From positions 154,501-218,500 of the forward strand of contig NZ_CP009286.1 of NCBI RefSeq assembly GCF_000758685.1: 64,000 nucleotides of DNA, in the 5' to 3' direction. Each line of letters opens with the position of its first letter. The first letter of the stretch is position 1. This DNA is from Paenibacillus stellifer (GTDB taxonomy: Bacteria; Bacillota; Bacilli; Paenibacillales; Paenibacillaceae). Positions 18,518-27,903 of the stretch are shown here, one piece after another. Made by a program: the position numbers and the translations under genes. Below the pieces are notes generated by a model. It was not told the DNA's origin. It saw nothing but the letters and a program-made list of their open reading frames with translations, and did not search any database.

Positions 18518-18904
18518 ATGGATAAGAAGAAAGTGTTAATCGTCGATGACCAGAACGGGATAAGAATCCTGCTCATGGAGGTGTTCAACAGCGAAGGTTA
18601 TACAACCTTTCAGGCGGCTAACGGCAAAGCGGCATTGGATATCGTCAACAGCGACCGCCCCGACCTGGTTCTTCTCGACATGAAAATCCCGGGAATGGAC
18701 GGATTGGAGATTCTGAAGCATATTAAGGAGATCGATCCGGCGATCAAGGTCATCATGATGACGGCATACGGCGAGCTGGATATGATCAAGGAGGCGACCA
18801 AGCTGGGAGCGCTCATGCATTTCACCAAGCCGTTCGATATCGATGAAATGCGGGTGGCCGTTAATCTCCATCTGCGGACCGGGTCTATCGATCAATGCAG
18901 CTAA
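18518..18904 (+). CDS. spo0F: Sporulation phosphorelay response regulator Spo0F
   Basis: A 128-aa single-domain receiver that carries phosphate from sensor kinases to Spo0B and on to Spo0A at sporulation onset. It has the acidic pocket D10-D11, phospho-acceptor D54 ([12 protein letters not shown]), T82 and K104 (HFTKPFD), at the same numbers as B. subtilis Spo0F. There is no output domain. The frame opens earlier (18449), but ATG 18518 follows GGGGAGGTT and starts the recognised protein. It sits between pyrG and fbaA as in B. subtilis, although an insertion element now separates it from pyrG. Confidence 0.95.
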   Translation: MDKKKVLIVDDQNGIRILLMEVFNSEGYTTFQAANGKAALDIVNSDRPDLVLLDMKIPGMDGLEILKHIKEIDPAIKVIMMTAYGELDMIKEATKLGALMHFTKPFDIDEMRVAVNLHLRTGSIDQCS

Positions 18905-18910
18905 GGTCTG

Positions 18911-18943
18911 GGATTCCGCTCCGAATGAGCCGGAGTCCTTTTT
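18911..18943 (+). terminator. Terminator after spo0F
   Basis: GGATTCCG/CCGGAGTCC with an inner CTC/GAG stem and a CGAAT loop is followed by TTTTT. Confidence 0.85.
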
Positions 18944-19109
18944 GTGCTACCCTCAGCAGGGGGATGTATATGTTCGGATGGCCTGAACAGGAGCTATGGA
19001 CACGGCTTTTTCCGCGCAGGAGAAAGCTGACATGGAGTAGATAAACCCCGCCGCAATGGGTAATAAAGGAAGGAAGAGATGAGGACGGAAACAGGGGTGG
19101 ATAAATTTC

Positions 19110-19130
19110 GTCCCGCCGGGACATTTTTTT
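19110..19130 (+). terminator. Second small terminator before fbaA
   Basis: GTCCC-gcc-GGGAC followed by A and seven T residues. It lies 170 bp past the spo0F terminator. Between the two is only a 26-codon frame from 18968 with a marginal ribosome-binding site, so it may close a small untranslated transcript. Confidence 0.45.
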
Positions 19131-19161
19131 GCATAACCTATTTAGGTTTTGAGACAGGTTG

Positions 19162-19170
19162 TGCTATAAT
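19162..19170 (+). promoter_or_regulatory. Extended -10 promoter of fbaA
   Basis: TGC-TATAAT at 19162-19170. No good -35 exists at 17 bp (TTAGGT), so it would depend on the extended -10. It is 60 bp before the fbaA start. Confidence 0.5.
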
Positions 19171-19231
19171 ATGCCTGTATGTGATGTCGGCTTACAAATA
19201 AGCGAGAAACCATCTTTAGGAGGATGAATTT

Positions 19232-20083
19232 ATGCCATTGGTATCGATGACAGAAATGTTGAACAAAGCTCTGGAAGGCAAATATGCGGTAGGTCAGTTC
19301 AACATCAACAACCTGGAATGGACACAAGCGATTCTGAGCGCAGCAGAAGCAGAGAAATCTCCTGTAATTCTTGGCGTATCCGAAGGCGCAGCACGTCATA
19401 TGAGCGGTTTCTACACGATTGTTAAAATGGTTGAAGGCCTGATCCACGATCTGAAAATTACCGTTCCGGTAGCTATCCACCTCGACCATGGTTCGAGCTT
19501 CGACAAATGTAAGGAAGCTATCGACGCAGGCTTCACTTCTGTTATGATCGACGGATCCCACCATCCGATCGAAGAGAACGTTGAAATGACCAAGAAGGTT
19601 GTTGAATACGCTCATTCCAAAGGCGTTTCCGTTGAAGCCGAAGTTGGTACTGTCGGCGGACAGGAAGATGACGTTGTCGGCGGCATCATGTATGCCAAAC
19701 TGGAAGACTGCGTAGCGATCGCCAAGACTGGCATCGATACTCTGGCTCCTGCTCTTGGCTCCGTACACGGCCCTTACAAAGGCGAACCGAACCTCGGATT
19801 CAAGGAAATGGAAGAAATCCGCGACGCAGTTAAGCTTCCGCTCGTTCTGCATGGCGGTACAGGCATTCCTGAGCATGATATCAAGAAGTCCATCTCCCTG
19901 GGAACTTCCAAGATCAACGTGAACACCGAGAACCAGCTTGCTTTCGCGAAGGTTGTCCGTGAAGTGCTTGCGGCTAAACCGGACGCCTACGATCCTCGTA
20001 CCTTCATCCAACCGGGCCGTGAAGCCATCAAGGAAACGGTTATCGGCAAGATCCGCGAATTCGGCTCCAGCAACAAAGCGTAA
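19232..20083 (+). CDS. fbaA: Class II fructose-bisphosphate aldolase
   Basis: It interconverts fructose 1,6-bisphosphate with dihydroxyacetone phosphate and glyceraldehyde 3-phosphate in glycolysis and gluconeogenesis. It has 283 aa. Zinc and substrate motifs are visible: [11 protein letters not shown], the [10 protein letters not shown] segment, [10 protein letters not shown], and the KINVNTENQ and VLHGGTGIP phosphate-binding loops. AGGAGG lies upstream of ATG 19232. Its codon use is biased to preferred codons, as expected of a highly expressed gene. Confidence 0.96.
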   Translation: MPLVSMTEMLNKALEGKYAVGQFNINNLEWTQAILSAAEAEKSPVILGVSEGAARHMSGFYTIVKMVEGLIHDLKITVPVAIHLDHGSSFDKCKEAIDAGFTSVMIDGSHHPIEENVEMTKKVVEYAHSKGVSVEAEVGTVGGQEDDVVGGIMYAKLEDCVAIAKTGIDTLAPALGSVHGPYKGEPNLGFKEMEEIRDAVKLPLVLHGGTGIPEHDIKKSISLGTSKINVNTENQLAFAKVVREVLAAKPDAYDPRTFIQPGREAIKETVIGKIREFGSSNKA

Positions 20084-20489
20084 GAACAACAGACATTGGG
20101 CATTTCCGCCCGTTTCGGTTATAATGAACTGAATAGTTTCATAATGGAGAGCACACCGCATAGTCGGTGTCTTTCCATTTATAAATATAAGGATTTATAA
20201 GCGATGTGCTTACTATTGGCCTTATATTCCCTGTAAACGCCCGTCATCTACTAGTCGCCGCCAGGCGTTTATCCTCGAAAGATCGTTATTATATACAGCT
20301 TAATGGCGGAACACCGGATATTGTGCAGGTGTGTCGTTTCTTCCGTGCGATCTTTACTTTATTATTTGTTATTCGGCACGCTGTGGTGCATCGCAAGGTA
20401 TTTCTGCGATGTGCGCGGACAGTCATGCAGCAAGCCGCGGTTCGTATTGCCGGGCAGCGGCAGTACATCTAGGGGGAACCAACTAATCG
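20084..20489. other. Long intergenic region between fbaA and murA
   Basis: It contains a weak hairpin near 20141-20180 (AATGGA/TCCATT with inner CACCG/CGGTG) that could end the fbaA transcript. An 8-bp inverted repeat, TAAACGCC at 20234-20241 and GGCGTTTA at 20264-20271, also lies here. No convincing reading frame is present. B. subtilis has a transaldolase-like gene (ywjH) at this position; none is present. Confidence 0.45.
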
Positions 20490-21743
20490 ATGGAAAAGTT
20501 AATGATTGGCGGCGGACGACCGCTGAAGGGCATGGTTACAGTCAGCGGTGCGAAGAACAGTGCAATCGCGCTCATTCCGGCGGCGATTTTGGCCGAGTCT
20601 GAAGTTACTCTGGATAATTTGCCTTCCCTTAGCGATGTGGCTGTGTATTCCGAAATTCTGCAGGATCTTGGAGCAGAGGTGAGATGGTCAGGAAGCCAGA
20701 TGGTGATCGACCCCTCCCGCATTGTCTCCATCCCTATGCCGAATGGACCCGTGAAGAAGCTGCGCGCCTCTTATTACATGATGGGAGCGCTCCTCGGCCG
20801 GTTCAAAGAGGCAACCATCGGACTGCCGGGCGGCTGCAATTTTGAGCCAAGACCGATCGATCAGCATATCAAGGGCTTTGAGGCGCTCGGGGCGACAGTG
20901 TCGAACGAGCATGGAGCCATTCATCTGCATGCCAAGGAACTGAAAGGCGCCAAAATCTATCTGGATGTGTCCAGTGTCGGCGCGACGATTAACATTATGC
21001 TGGCGGCTTCACGTGCCAAAGGCTCTACAATTATCGAAAATGCGGCTAAAGAGCCTGAGATTATAGATGTTGCCACACTGCTTAACTCCATGGGCGCCGT
21101 TATCAAGGGCGCCGGAACCGAAACCATCCGGATTGAAGGCGTATCGGAAATGCACGGCTGCCGTCATTCCATTATTCCGGACCGTATCCAGGCGGGGACG
21201 TACATGATCGCTGCCGCAGCTACCCGGGGAGATGTCGTTATCGACAACGTCATCCCGAAGCATCTGGAGGCGCTGACAGCCAAGTTGCTGGAAATGGGCG
21301 TGGAAGTGGAGGAACTGGATGAGAGCATCCGCGTCATTGGCAGGGCTGTCTATGAGCCAGCCGATGTCAAAGCGCTCGTCTATCCGGGATTTGCCACGGA
21401 TCTGCAATCGCCGATGACAACGATGCTGACCCAGGCGCAGGGCGTGAGCGTGCTGAGCGATTTTGTCTACAGCAACCGGTTCAAGCATGTTCCGGAACTG
21501 CTTCGCATGGGCGCGAAGATCCGCGTTGAAGGAAGATCGGCCATTATCGAAGGCAGCAGATTGAATGCGGCCAAGGTTAAGGCGGCCGACCTCAGAGCCG
21601 GCGCGGCTCTCGTGATTGCCGGACTTACCGTGGAAGACGGAATTACGGAAGTCACCGGGGTCGAGTTCATCGATCGCGGGTATGATAATCTGGTACCCAA
21701 CCTTCGCAGACTGGGTGCTGAGGTATGGCGGGAGGAAGAATAG
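20490..21743 (+). CDS. murA: UDP-N-acetylglucosamine 1-carboxyvinyltransferase
   Basis: First committed step of peptidoglycan precursor synthesis: it transfers enolpyruvate from PEP to UDP-GlcNAc. It has 417 aa. K22-N23 lies in SGAKNSA, and the fosfomycin-target Cys116 in [16 protein letters not shown]. The later motifs [11 protein letters not shown] and [10 protein letters not shown] are complete. By position (after fbaA, before rho) it corresponds to the MurAB/MurZ paralogue of B. subtilis. ATG 20490 follows AGGGGG at a long spacing of 13 nt. Confidence 0.95.
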   Translation: MEKLMIGGGRPLKGMVTVSGAKNSAIALIPAAILAESEVTLDNLPSLSDVAVYSEILQDLGAEVRWSGSQMVIDPSRIVSIPMPNGPVKKLRASYYMMGALLGRFKEATIGLPGGCNFEPRPIDQHIKGFEALGATVSNEHGAIHLHAKELKGAKIYLDVSSVGATINIMLAASRAKGSTIIENAAKEPEIIDVATLLNSMGAVIKGAGTETIRIEGVSEMHGCRHSIIPDRIQAGTYMIAAAATRGDVVIDNVIPKHLEALTAKLLEMGVEVEELDESIRVIGRAVYEPADVKALVYPGFATDLQSPMTTMLTQAQGVSVLSDFVYSNRFKHVPELLRMGAKIRVEGRSAIIEGSRLNAAKVKAADLRAGAALVIAGLTVEDGITEVTGVEFIDRGYDNLVPNLRRLGAEVWREEE

Positions 21744-22172
21744 CCTCTTCGGCCTCGTACATCATAATTGGAACGCATGCGGAGCGGATATGCCATACGG
21801 CAGCCTCCGCCCGTGTCATTCCTTTTCCCCGTTTCCCAAAAAAAAGATTTAACCTCTGCTGCATATCTTTCCCCATTTTGGGTAATGCTATCCTAATGAG
21901 GATTTTTTCCATACTTGAAACAGTTAAGCGAAATCACTTCTTGCACTATCATTACAGGTTTACCGATTATGCAACCGATTCCTCGCTTCTACATGCAGGC
22001 GTGCGCCTTCAGCACATGAGTCCTGACGGCCATCTTAGCCGCTTTTTGCGGATGCCGCACACCTACCCTCTGCAAATTGTCACCTATTTTCTGACATGCC
22101 AGATTTTTAAGCGATCTTTTATTTGAGTATCTCTTTTTGCGATTTTATTTAAATTGAATAGGTGGTTATTAC
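21744..22172. other. Long leader region upstream of rho
   Basis: 430 bp without a convincing gene. A GCGGAG/CTCCGC hairpin with an inner GCC/GGC stem lies at 21779-21810 without a T-tract. The rest is pyrimidine-rich on this strand, as a Rho-sensitive leader might be. B. subtilis has glpX at this place; it is absent here. Confidence 0.4.
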
Positions 22173-23534
22173 ATGGATCTTCAAATTTCCGATTTGGAAG
22201 AAATGAAGCTGACCGAGCTGTATAAGCTGGCCAAGAAGTACCAGATTCCTTATTATGGGCAAATGAAGAAGAGAGAGCTGATCTTTGCCATTCTGCGGGC
22301 GCAGGCCGAGCAAAGCGGTTTGATGTTTATGGAAGGCGTGCTCGAAATTTTGCCGGAAGGCTATGGATTCCTTAGACCGATCAATTATCTGCCAAGCGCG
22401 GAGGATATTTATATTTCAGCTTCACAGATCCGCAAATTCGATCTCCGGACAGGAGACCTGGTATCCGGCAAATGCCGGACGCCCAAAGAGAATGAGCGTT
22501 ACTTCGGGCTGCTTCAGGTTAACGCCGTTAACGGAGAGAACCCCGCAAGCGCGGCCGAACGTCTGCATTTCCCGGCGCTGACACCGCTTTATCCGCAGGA
22601 TAAGCTTTCGCTGGAGGCTTCACCTACCCACTTGTCCACCCGCATCATGGACCTGCTCGCGCCGGTCGGCCTGGGCCAGCGCGGATTGATCGTAGCTCCG
22701 CCCAAAGCGGGCAAAACGCTCCTGCTGAAGGAGATTGCCAACAGCATTTCCAACAACAACCCCGAGATTGAGCTGTTCGTTCTGCTGATTGATGAAAGAC
22801 CAGAGGAAGTTACCGATATGCAGCGCTCCGTGAAGGGCGAAGTGGTGGCTTCCACATTCGACGAGCTTCCCGAGAACCACATCAAGGTGGCGGAGCTTGT
22901 GCTTCAGCGTGCGCTCCGTCTCGTTGAGCACAAGAAGGATGTGGTAATCCTGCTCGACAGCATCACCCGTTTGGCGCGGGCGTACAATTTGGTCGTTCCC
23001 CCGTCAGGCAGAACGCTTAGCGGCGGTATCGATCCGGCTGCGTTCCACCGTCCGAAGCGCTTCTTCGGTTCCGCCCGGAACGTCGAGGAAGGCGGCAGTC
23101 TGACCATTCTGGCAACAGCGCTTATTGATACAGGCTCGAGAATGGATGATATAATTTATGAGGAATTCAAAGGTACGGGGAATATGGAGCTGCATCTGGA
23201 CCGCAAGCTGGCGGAACGCCGCATTTTCCCGGCTATCGATATTCGCCGCTCCGGTACACGGCGCGAGGAAGTGCTGCTAACCAAGGAAGAACTGGATACG
23301 ATCTGGTCGATCCGCAAGAGCATGAACGATTCGTTCGATTTTGTGGAGAATTTTATCAAGAAGCTCAGAGACAGCAAGACCAATGCCGAATTCTTGGCTT
23401 CTTTCGATGTGGCGGGCAACAAGGAATCCGGCAGCGCGAGCGCCTCGGCCAGTGCAGGAGGAACCTCGAACAGCGGAGCTTCCGCGCGGCGTCCGGTTCG
23501 CCCGAAGACGGCTTCTGTTACAACGACGACCTGA
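22173..23534 (+). CDS. rho: Transcription termination factor Rho
   Basis: A hexameric RNA-dependent ATPase/helicase, 453 aa. The N-terminal Rho-N domain begins DLEEMKLTELYKLAKKY, followed by a cold-shock-like RNA-binding fold (EGYGFLRP). The P-loop APPKAGKT lies at about 175-183, the Walker B-containing VVILLDSITRLARAYN follows, and the Q/R loops lie in GGIDPAAFHRPKRFFGSARNVEEGG. The last 35 residues are a low-complexity Ser/Ala/Gly tail that is likely disordered. ATG 22173 follows AGGTGG. Confidence 0.96.
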   Translation: MDLQISDLEEMKLTELYKLAKKYQIPYYGQMKKRELIFAILRAQAEQSGLMFMEGVLEILPEGYGFLRPINYLPSAEDIYISASQIRKFDLRTGDLVSGKCRTPKENERYFGLLQVNAVNGENPASAAERLHFPALTPLYPQDKLSLEASPTHLSTRIMDLLAPVGLGQRGLIVAPPKAGKTLLLKEIANSISNNNPEIELFVLLIDERPEEVTDMQRSVKGEVVASTFDELPENHIKVAELVLQRALRLVEHKKDVVILLDSITRLARAYNLVVPPSGRTLSGGIDPAAFHRPKRFFGSARNVEEGGSLTILATALIDTGSRMDDIIYEEFKGTGNMELHLDRKLAERRIFPAIDIRRSGTRREEVLLTKEELDTIWSIRKSMNDSFDFVENFIKKLRDSKTNAEFLASFDVAGNKESGSASASASAGGTSNSGASARRPVRPKTASVTTTT

Positions 23535-23578
23535 TGACAACCGAGAGTACTTATTCATCATATTAAGAGGAGATTACC

Positions 23579-24853
23579 ATGCATTTAGTATATGCCGACG
23601 GGCAAGGAAACGTATATGATCATCCGGAGCTGTATGGACTGGCCCGAAGCGGAGATATGCTTGTCGAACTGCTGGAGGAAGAGTTGATCCCGCTGCCCGA
23701 AGGGGCGACATTGTCTCTACTGCCCTGTACGAGAGCCGTCGGAATGAATCCGGAGACCGGTGAAATGCTGCCGCTTCCGGAAGACTGCCATGCGGTCGGC
23801 GCCCTGCTCCCCCAAGGTTTTACACGCCTGTGCCTGCCCGGCTATGTCAAGACAGACAAGGCTTACAAGCTGCCGCTCTTCGGCTATTCGGCGGTTGTGT
23901 GGAAGGACGGGGGGTTCTATGTGGCTGCCGATCCGACCGACGATCCCCATAAATGGAACCCTATGAACTGCGACCGCGCCGCCGTCCGCAGCGGTGTGGA
24001 GAGCCTGACCGCCAAATATCCGGAGAATCGGCTGTATGGTCACCTTACGAACTGCGCCCTGGGATATGAATGCCTCACCTCGTCCAATACATTCCTGAAC
24101 CGCTGGGAAGGAGGCGTTCCGGTATCGTATTCCTGCAACGCAGGCTGTTTCGGTTGTATTTCGGAGCAGCCGGATGACAGCGGGTTCGTCTCTCCGCAGA
24201 CGCGGATGAATTTCCGCCCCCGGGTCGATGAGATTGTTCAGGTCATGCTGGAGCATCTGAAGACACCGGAATCGATCATCAGCTTCGGCCAGGGCTGCGA
24301 GGGTGAGCCTTCGACTCAGGCCAAGCTTATTATCGACGCCATCCGCGAGGTGCGTTCGGTAACCGATATGGGCTATATCAACATCAATACGAATGCGGGG
24401 CTCAGCGATCATATGCGCGGAATTGTGGACGCCGGCCTTGATTTGATGCGGGTGAGTACGATCAGTGCGCTTGACGATCACTATAACGCTTATTACAAGC
24501 CCCGGGCCTACACGCTTGCCAATGTGGAAAAATCGCTCAAATACGCATCGACCCAAGGTGTCTATACATCGATCAACTATCTCGTATTCCCCGGCGTAAC
24601 CGATCGGGAGGAAGAGATTGAGGCTATGATCGAGTTTGTGAAGCGGACCGGCCTGAAGCTGATTCAGATGCGGAATCTTAACATTGACCCGGAGAGCTAC
24701 CTGGAATTGATTCCGCCGGCAAGAGGCGAGATTCTCGGCATGAAGACGATGCTGGAGATTTTTCGGGAGGAACTGCCGGATGTTGTCATCGGCTCTTATA
24801 CCCATGTGCCGCCTGCCGGAGAGGCGCGCCCGAAGCGGGCGGTCGTCAAGTAA
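23579..24853 (+). CDS. Radical SAM protein of unknown function
   Basis: A 424-aa radical SAM enzyme. The cluster motif is C186-x3-C190-x2-C193 (YSCNAGCFGCIS), followed by ISFGQGCEGEPS, which occupies the place of the SAM-contacting GGE motif, and ININTNAG and RVSTISALDDHYNAYYKP segments. The N-terminal 180 residues form a separate domain not recognised from sequence. There is no additional C-terminal Cys cluster. It lies 44 bp after rho with its own GAGGAG site, so it is probably co-transcribed, and precedes rpmE. This gene is not at this locus in B. subtilis. The substrate is unknown. Confidence 0.8.
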   Translation: MHLVYADGQGNVYDHPELYGLARSGDMLVELLEEELIPLPEGATLSLLPCTRAVGMNPETGEMLPLPEDCHAVGALLPQGFTRLCLPGYVKTDKAYKLPLFGYSAVVWKDGGFYVAADPTDDPHKWNPMNCDRAAVRSGVESLTAKYPENRLYGHLTNCALGYECLTSSNTFLNRWEGGVPVSYSCNAGCFGCISEQPDDSGFVSPQTRMNFRPRVDEIVQVMLEHLKTPESIISFGQGCEGEPSTQAKLIIDAIREVRSVTDMGYININTNAGLSDHMRGIVDAGLDLMRVSTISALDDHYNAYYKPRAYTLANVEKSLKYASTQGVYTSINYLVFPGVTDREEEIEAMIEFVKRTGLKLIQMRNLNIDPESYLELIPPARGEILGMKTMLEIFREELPDVVIGSYTHVPPAGEARPKRAVVK

Positions 24854-24883
24854 ACGGCGGGGCTGATTTGTCAAGGAAAAGTA

Positions 24884-24912
24884 TTGCCTCAGTCCAAGGT
24901 TCGTGATAAACT
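24884..24912 (+). promoter_or_regulatory. Promoter of rpmE
   Basis: TTGCCT at 24884-24889 and TAAACT at 24907-24912 are 17 bp apart. Confidence 0.45.
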
Positions 24913-24913
24913 A

Positions 24914-24951
24914 CCTCATGTGTCTTATATTAACTCTGGGTCCGCATGAGG
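24914..24951 (+). promoter_or_regulatory. Candidate L31 leader structure
   Basis: CCTCATG (24914-24920) pairs with CATGAGG (24945-24951) around a 24-nt loop in the rpmE leader, ahead of the ribosome-binding site. It may be an autoregulatory ribosomal-protein leader; covariation is not tested. Confidence 0.4.
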
Positions 24952-24977
24952 CTCAGGGCAAAAGAGGTGAAATCAAA

Positions 24978-25175
24978 ATGCAAAACGCTATTCAACCGAA
25001 ATATAACGTCGTAACCGTTACTTGCGCCTGCGGCAACACTTTCGAGTCCGGCTCTGTGAAACAGGACCTGCGCGTCGAAATTTGCTCCGCTTGCCATCCG
25101 TTCTTCACAGGCAAACAGAAATTCCTGGATGCCGGCGGCCGCGTCGACAGATTCAAGAAGAAATACGGTATCTAA
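24978..25175 (+). CDS. rpmE: Large-subunit ribosomal protein bL31, zinc-binding form
   Basis: A 65-aa ribosomal protein. C16 and C18 (TCACGNTF) with C36 and C39 ([12 protein letters not shown]) form the zinc site of the C+ type; the zinc-free paralogue lacks these. The C-terminal [12 protein letters not shown] is typical. The frame opens at a GTG at 24903, but ATG 24978 after AGAGGTG starts the known protein. A strong terminator follows. Confidence 0.96.
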   Translation: MQNAIQPKYNVVTVTCACGNTFESGSVKQDLRVEICSACHPFFTGKQKFLDAGGRVDRFKKKYGI

Positions 25176-25197
25176 TCCGGGCTTACCGCTCGGTCAT

Positions 25198-25232
25198 AAA
25201 CCCTCCGGCCCTTTGGCCTGGAGGGTTTTATT
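25198..25232 (+). terminator. Terminator after rpmE
   Basis: AAACCCTCC/GGAGGGTTT with an inner GGCC/GGCC stem, then TTTATT. Confidence 0.85.
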
Positions 25233-25327
25233 GTGGTGAAACGGAGCAGACTGCTGGCCGATTCTGGAGCCGCTGCTTATATCTTCTTGTCCGGTTGACT
25301 TTTTAAGTCGGCGTAGGATATACTTAA

Positions 25328-25609
25328 CTTCGCCGTGCTAGACGGGGAGGTAGCGGTGCCCTGTAACTCGCAATCCGCTATAGCGAGGTTGAATTCCTGT
25401 TAGAGGTGCCGTCGATGTGAGGTTTGGTCCCTATGCGCTGTGTTGACGGTTGGGTCCTCCGCAATGAGCGCTTGTGAACCTGGTCAGGTCCGGAAGGAAG
25501 CAGCCATAAGCAAGTTTGCTTTTGTGCCGGAGGGTGGCCTAGCCCGAGCAGCCGCACAGGGGTGCCGCTTGGATCGCGGTCATCAATAACAGGTGCGCGG
25601 TTTAACCTA
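25328..25609 (+). ncRNA. ffs: Signal recognition particle RNA, large Bacillus-type
   Basis: The conserved domain IV hairpin is clear: GTCAGGTCCGGAAGGAAGCA, containing the GGAA tetraloop and the asymmetric Ffh-binding loop. The 5' end resembles the B. subtilis scRNA Alu domain (CGCCGTGCTAGACGGGGAGG, then GCGGTGCCCTGTA). At about 280 nt it is the large form with an Alu domain, not the small enterobacterial 4.5S type. It precedes dnaX as in B. subtilis. The ends are approximate. Confidence 0.93.
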
Positions 25610-25618
25610 TACGATAAC

Positions 25619-25656
25619 AAGCATCTATCGCATATGCGACGGATGCTTTTTGTTTT
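25619..25656 (+). terminator. Terminator of the SRP RNA
   Basis: AAGCATC/GGATGCTT with an inner CGCATATGCG palindrome, followed by TTTGTTTTT. Confidence 0.8.
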
Positions 25657-25737
25657 TGGTCATGGTGCGGAGAATATAGTATAATTCAAGTAGCGATTAA
25701 CGCCCAGGAAGCGGCGCTGAAAGAGGGTAATGCAGAA

Positions 25738-27510
25738 TTGGAACACATTGCGTTGTACCGTGCCTGGCGGCCTCAGTCTTTTCAGGATATGGTGGGACAG
25801 CAGCACATTATCCAGACGCTTCAGAATGCGATCCGCGAGCAGCGGGTTTCTCATGCCTATTTGTTCAGCGGTCCGCGAGGCACCGGCAAGACTACGGCGG
25901 CCAAGGTGCTCGCCAAAGCGGTGAACTGCGAGCGGGGTCCGAGTCCGGAACCCTGCAATGAGTGCCCCTCGTGCTTGCGCATTGCTTCGGGCGCTGTGAT
26001 GGATGTGCAGGAGATTGATGCGGCGTCCAACCGGGGTGTGGAAGAAATTCGCGACCTTCGGGACAAAGTGAAGTACGCGCCGACCGAAGTGCGGCGCAAA
26101 GTGTATATTATTGATGAAGTGCATATGCTGACTACGGAGGCTTTCAACGCTCTGCTCAAGACGCTTGAGGAGCCGCCTGCGCATGTCATGTTCATATTGG
26201 CGACAACGGAGCCCCATAAGCTCCCGGCAACCATTATTTCGCGCTGCCAGCGCTTTGATTTCCGCAGAATTTCGCTTGGCGAACAGACGGCCCGGTTGAG
26301 GGTCATCTGTGACCAGGAAGGAATCTCCGCAGAAGATGAGGCTCTGCAGTATATCGCCCGTTTGTCAGATGGAGGTATGCGTGATGCGGTGAGTGTTCTC
26401 GACCAGATTTCCTCCTACACGGACGGGCAGGTTACGTACCAGCAGGTGCTCGGTATGACCGGGGGCATTCCGGCAGAGCAATTCGCCAAGCTCGCAAGAG
26501 CTATTCTGGCTGGGGATATGGGCCAACTGCTTGAACTGGTCGAGCAGCTGATGCATGAGGGCAAGAGCGCCGATAAATGTCTGGAGAACCTTCTGTATTA
26601 CTTCCGGGATCTTCTGATGATTAAAATGGTGCCGAACTCCTCCGGTCTGACGGACAGAGTGCTGAATCCTGCGGAGTTCCTTGATGTGGCATCAGCCTTC
26701 ACCCAGGCCCGGCTGTTCGATATCGTCGATACGCTGAACCGCTATCTGAGCGAGATGAAGTATGCGACACATCCGCAGACGTTGTTCGAGGTGGCGCTCA
26801 TGAAGCTATGCAGTCCTTCTGAAGATGACGCCATGTCCTCCGCTCCCGGAAGCGCTGCCGCGGCAGCTTCAGCTCCTTCCCGCCCTTCCGGGGGTGACAG
26901 AAGCGAACTGGAGGCGTTGAAGCGGCAAATTGCCGCCCTTGAGAAGAAGCTGGAGCAGGCGCTTCAAGCCGGAGGAGTTGCCGGCGCTCGTGAGACATCC
27001 TCCAAGCCGGCCAACAGCCGGCCCGCTGCCGCGCCGCGCATCTCTTCCGTGTCGAAGCTGCCTCCGCAGATGGATAAGTTCATGGCGGGTAAGGACAGCG
27101 GCGACTTTGCCCAGGTATTTAAGATGTGGGGACAGGTGCTTCAGGGGGTCAAGGAAGAGAAGGTTACGGTGCATGCCTGGTTCGTCGATGGAGAACCCGT
27201 CTCCGTCACCGAGGACGCCGTCCTCGTCGCCTTCAAGAATACGATACACCGGGAGACCACGGAGAAAGCGGCCAATAAGCAGGTGATTGAGCGAGTGCTG
27301 GAACTTCGCCTTGGCAAGCCTTACCGGCTGGTTACCGTCATGCTCCGGGACTGGAATGAGGCTCAGACGAAGTCGGTTCAGCCTCTGGATAAGGAAGAGC
27401 TGCGACTGGAACATGAGCACGAGAACGAGAACGGAGAGGCTTCCGAGGAGCCTTGGATTGATGAAGCCATTCAGCTGTTCGGCGAGGACCTCGTTGTCAT
27501 AAAAGATTAA
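25738..27510 (+). CDS. dnaX: DNA polymerase III subunits gamma/tau
   Basis: Clamp-loader ATPase and replisome organiser, 590 aa. The P-loop GPRGTGKT lies at 45-52, the zinc module at C64, C73, C76 and C79, Walker B is in VYIIDEVHML, and the sensor is in LATTEPHKLPATIISRCQRF. The C-terminal tau region starts after an Ala/Ser-rich linker (about 360-440). The start is TTG 25738 with AGAGGG upstream; the ATG at 25730 is in another frame. No slippery A-run suggests a programmed frameshift, so a single product is likely. Confidence 0.95.
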   Translation: MEHIALYRAWRPQSFQDMVGQQHIIQTLQNAIREQRVSHAYLFSGPRGTGKTTAAKVLAKAVNCERGPSPEPCNECPSCLRIASGAVMDVQEIDAASNRGVEEIRDLRDKVKYAPTEVRRKVYIIDEVHMLTTEAFNALLKTLEEPPAHVMFILATTEPHKLPATIISRCQRFDFRRISLGEQTARLRVICDQEGISAEDEALQYIARLSDGGMRDAVSVLDQISSYTDGQVTYQQVLGMTGGIPAEQFAKLARAILAGDMGQLLELVEQLMHEGKSADKCLENLLYYFRDLLMIKMVPNSSGLTDRVLNPAEFLDVASAFTQARLFDIVDTLNRYLSEMKYATHPQTLFEVALMKLCSPSEDDAMSSAPGSAAAAASAPSRPSGGDRSELEALKRQIAALEKKLEQALQAGGVAGARETSSKPANSRPAAAPRISSVSKLPPQMDKFMAGKDSGDFAQVFKMWGQVLQGVKEEKVTVHAWFVDGEPVSVTEDAVLVAFKNTIHRETTEKAANKQVIERVLELRLGKPYRLVTVMLRDWNEAQTKSVQPLDKEELRLEHEHENENGEASEEPWIDEAIQLFGEDLVVIKD

Positions 27511-27555
27511 GGCCCAATATCGGCGGCTAAATGGCTGCCCAAAGGAGAGATATGT

Positions 27556-27867
27556 ATGAATAATATGAATCAAATGATGAAACAAGTGAAGAAAATGCAG
27601 GAGCAGATGCTGAAAGCCCAGGAAGAGCTCGGCAGCAAGACGATAGAAGGAACCTCCGGTGGCGGGGTCGTAACCGTTCAGGTTAACGGACACAAGAAAG
27701 TGCTGGCGATTGCAATCAAGCCGGAAGCCGTCGATCCGGATGATGTGGAAATGCTGCAGGATTTGGTTCTTACGGCAGTCAACGACGCTCTGACCAAAGC
27801 CGAGGAGCTGGCTAACGCCGATATGGGCAAATTCACCGGAGGCATGAAGATTCCGGGCCTCTTCTAA
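27556..27867 (+). CDS. ebfC: YbaB/EbfC family nucleoid-associated protein
   Basis: A 103-aa dimeric DNA-binding protein (YaaK in B. subtilis). The N-terminal helix ([22 protein letters not shown]) and the core [36 protein letters not shown] are family-typical. It lies between dnaX and recR with an AAAGGAGAG site; co-transcription is likely. Confidence 0.93.
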   Translation: MNNMNQMMKQVKKMQEQMLKAQEELGSKTIEGTSGGGVVTVQVNGHKKVLAIAIKPEAVDPDDVEMLQDLVLTAVNDALTKAEELANADMGKFTGGMKIPGLF

Positions 27868-27903
27868 GGTCTGTGTTAAGCTCATCATAAAGGAGATACC
27901 CTA

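Noticed and set aside
25378..25620. Minus-strand frame over the SRP RNA
   Set aside because: The region is a structured RNA with a conserved Ffh-binding hairpin.
25738..27510. Programmed frameshift in dnaX
   Set aside because: No A-rich slippery heptamer followed by a hairpin was found; the frame runs to full tau length.
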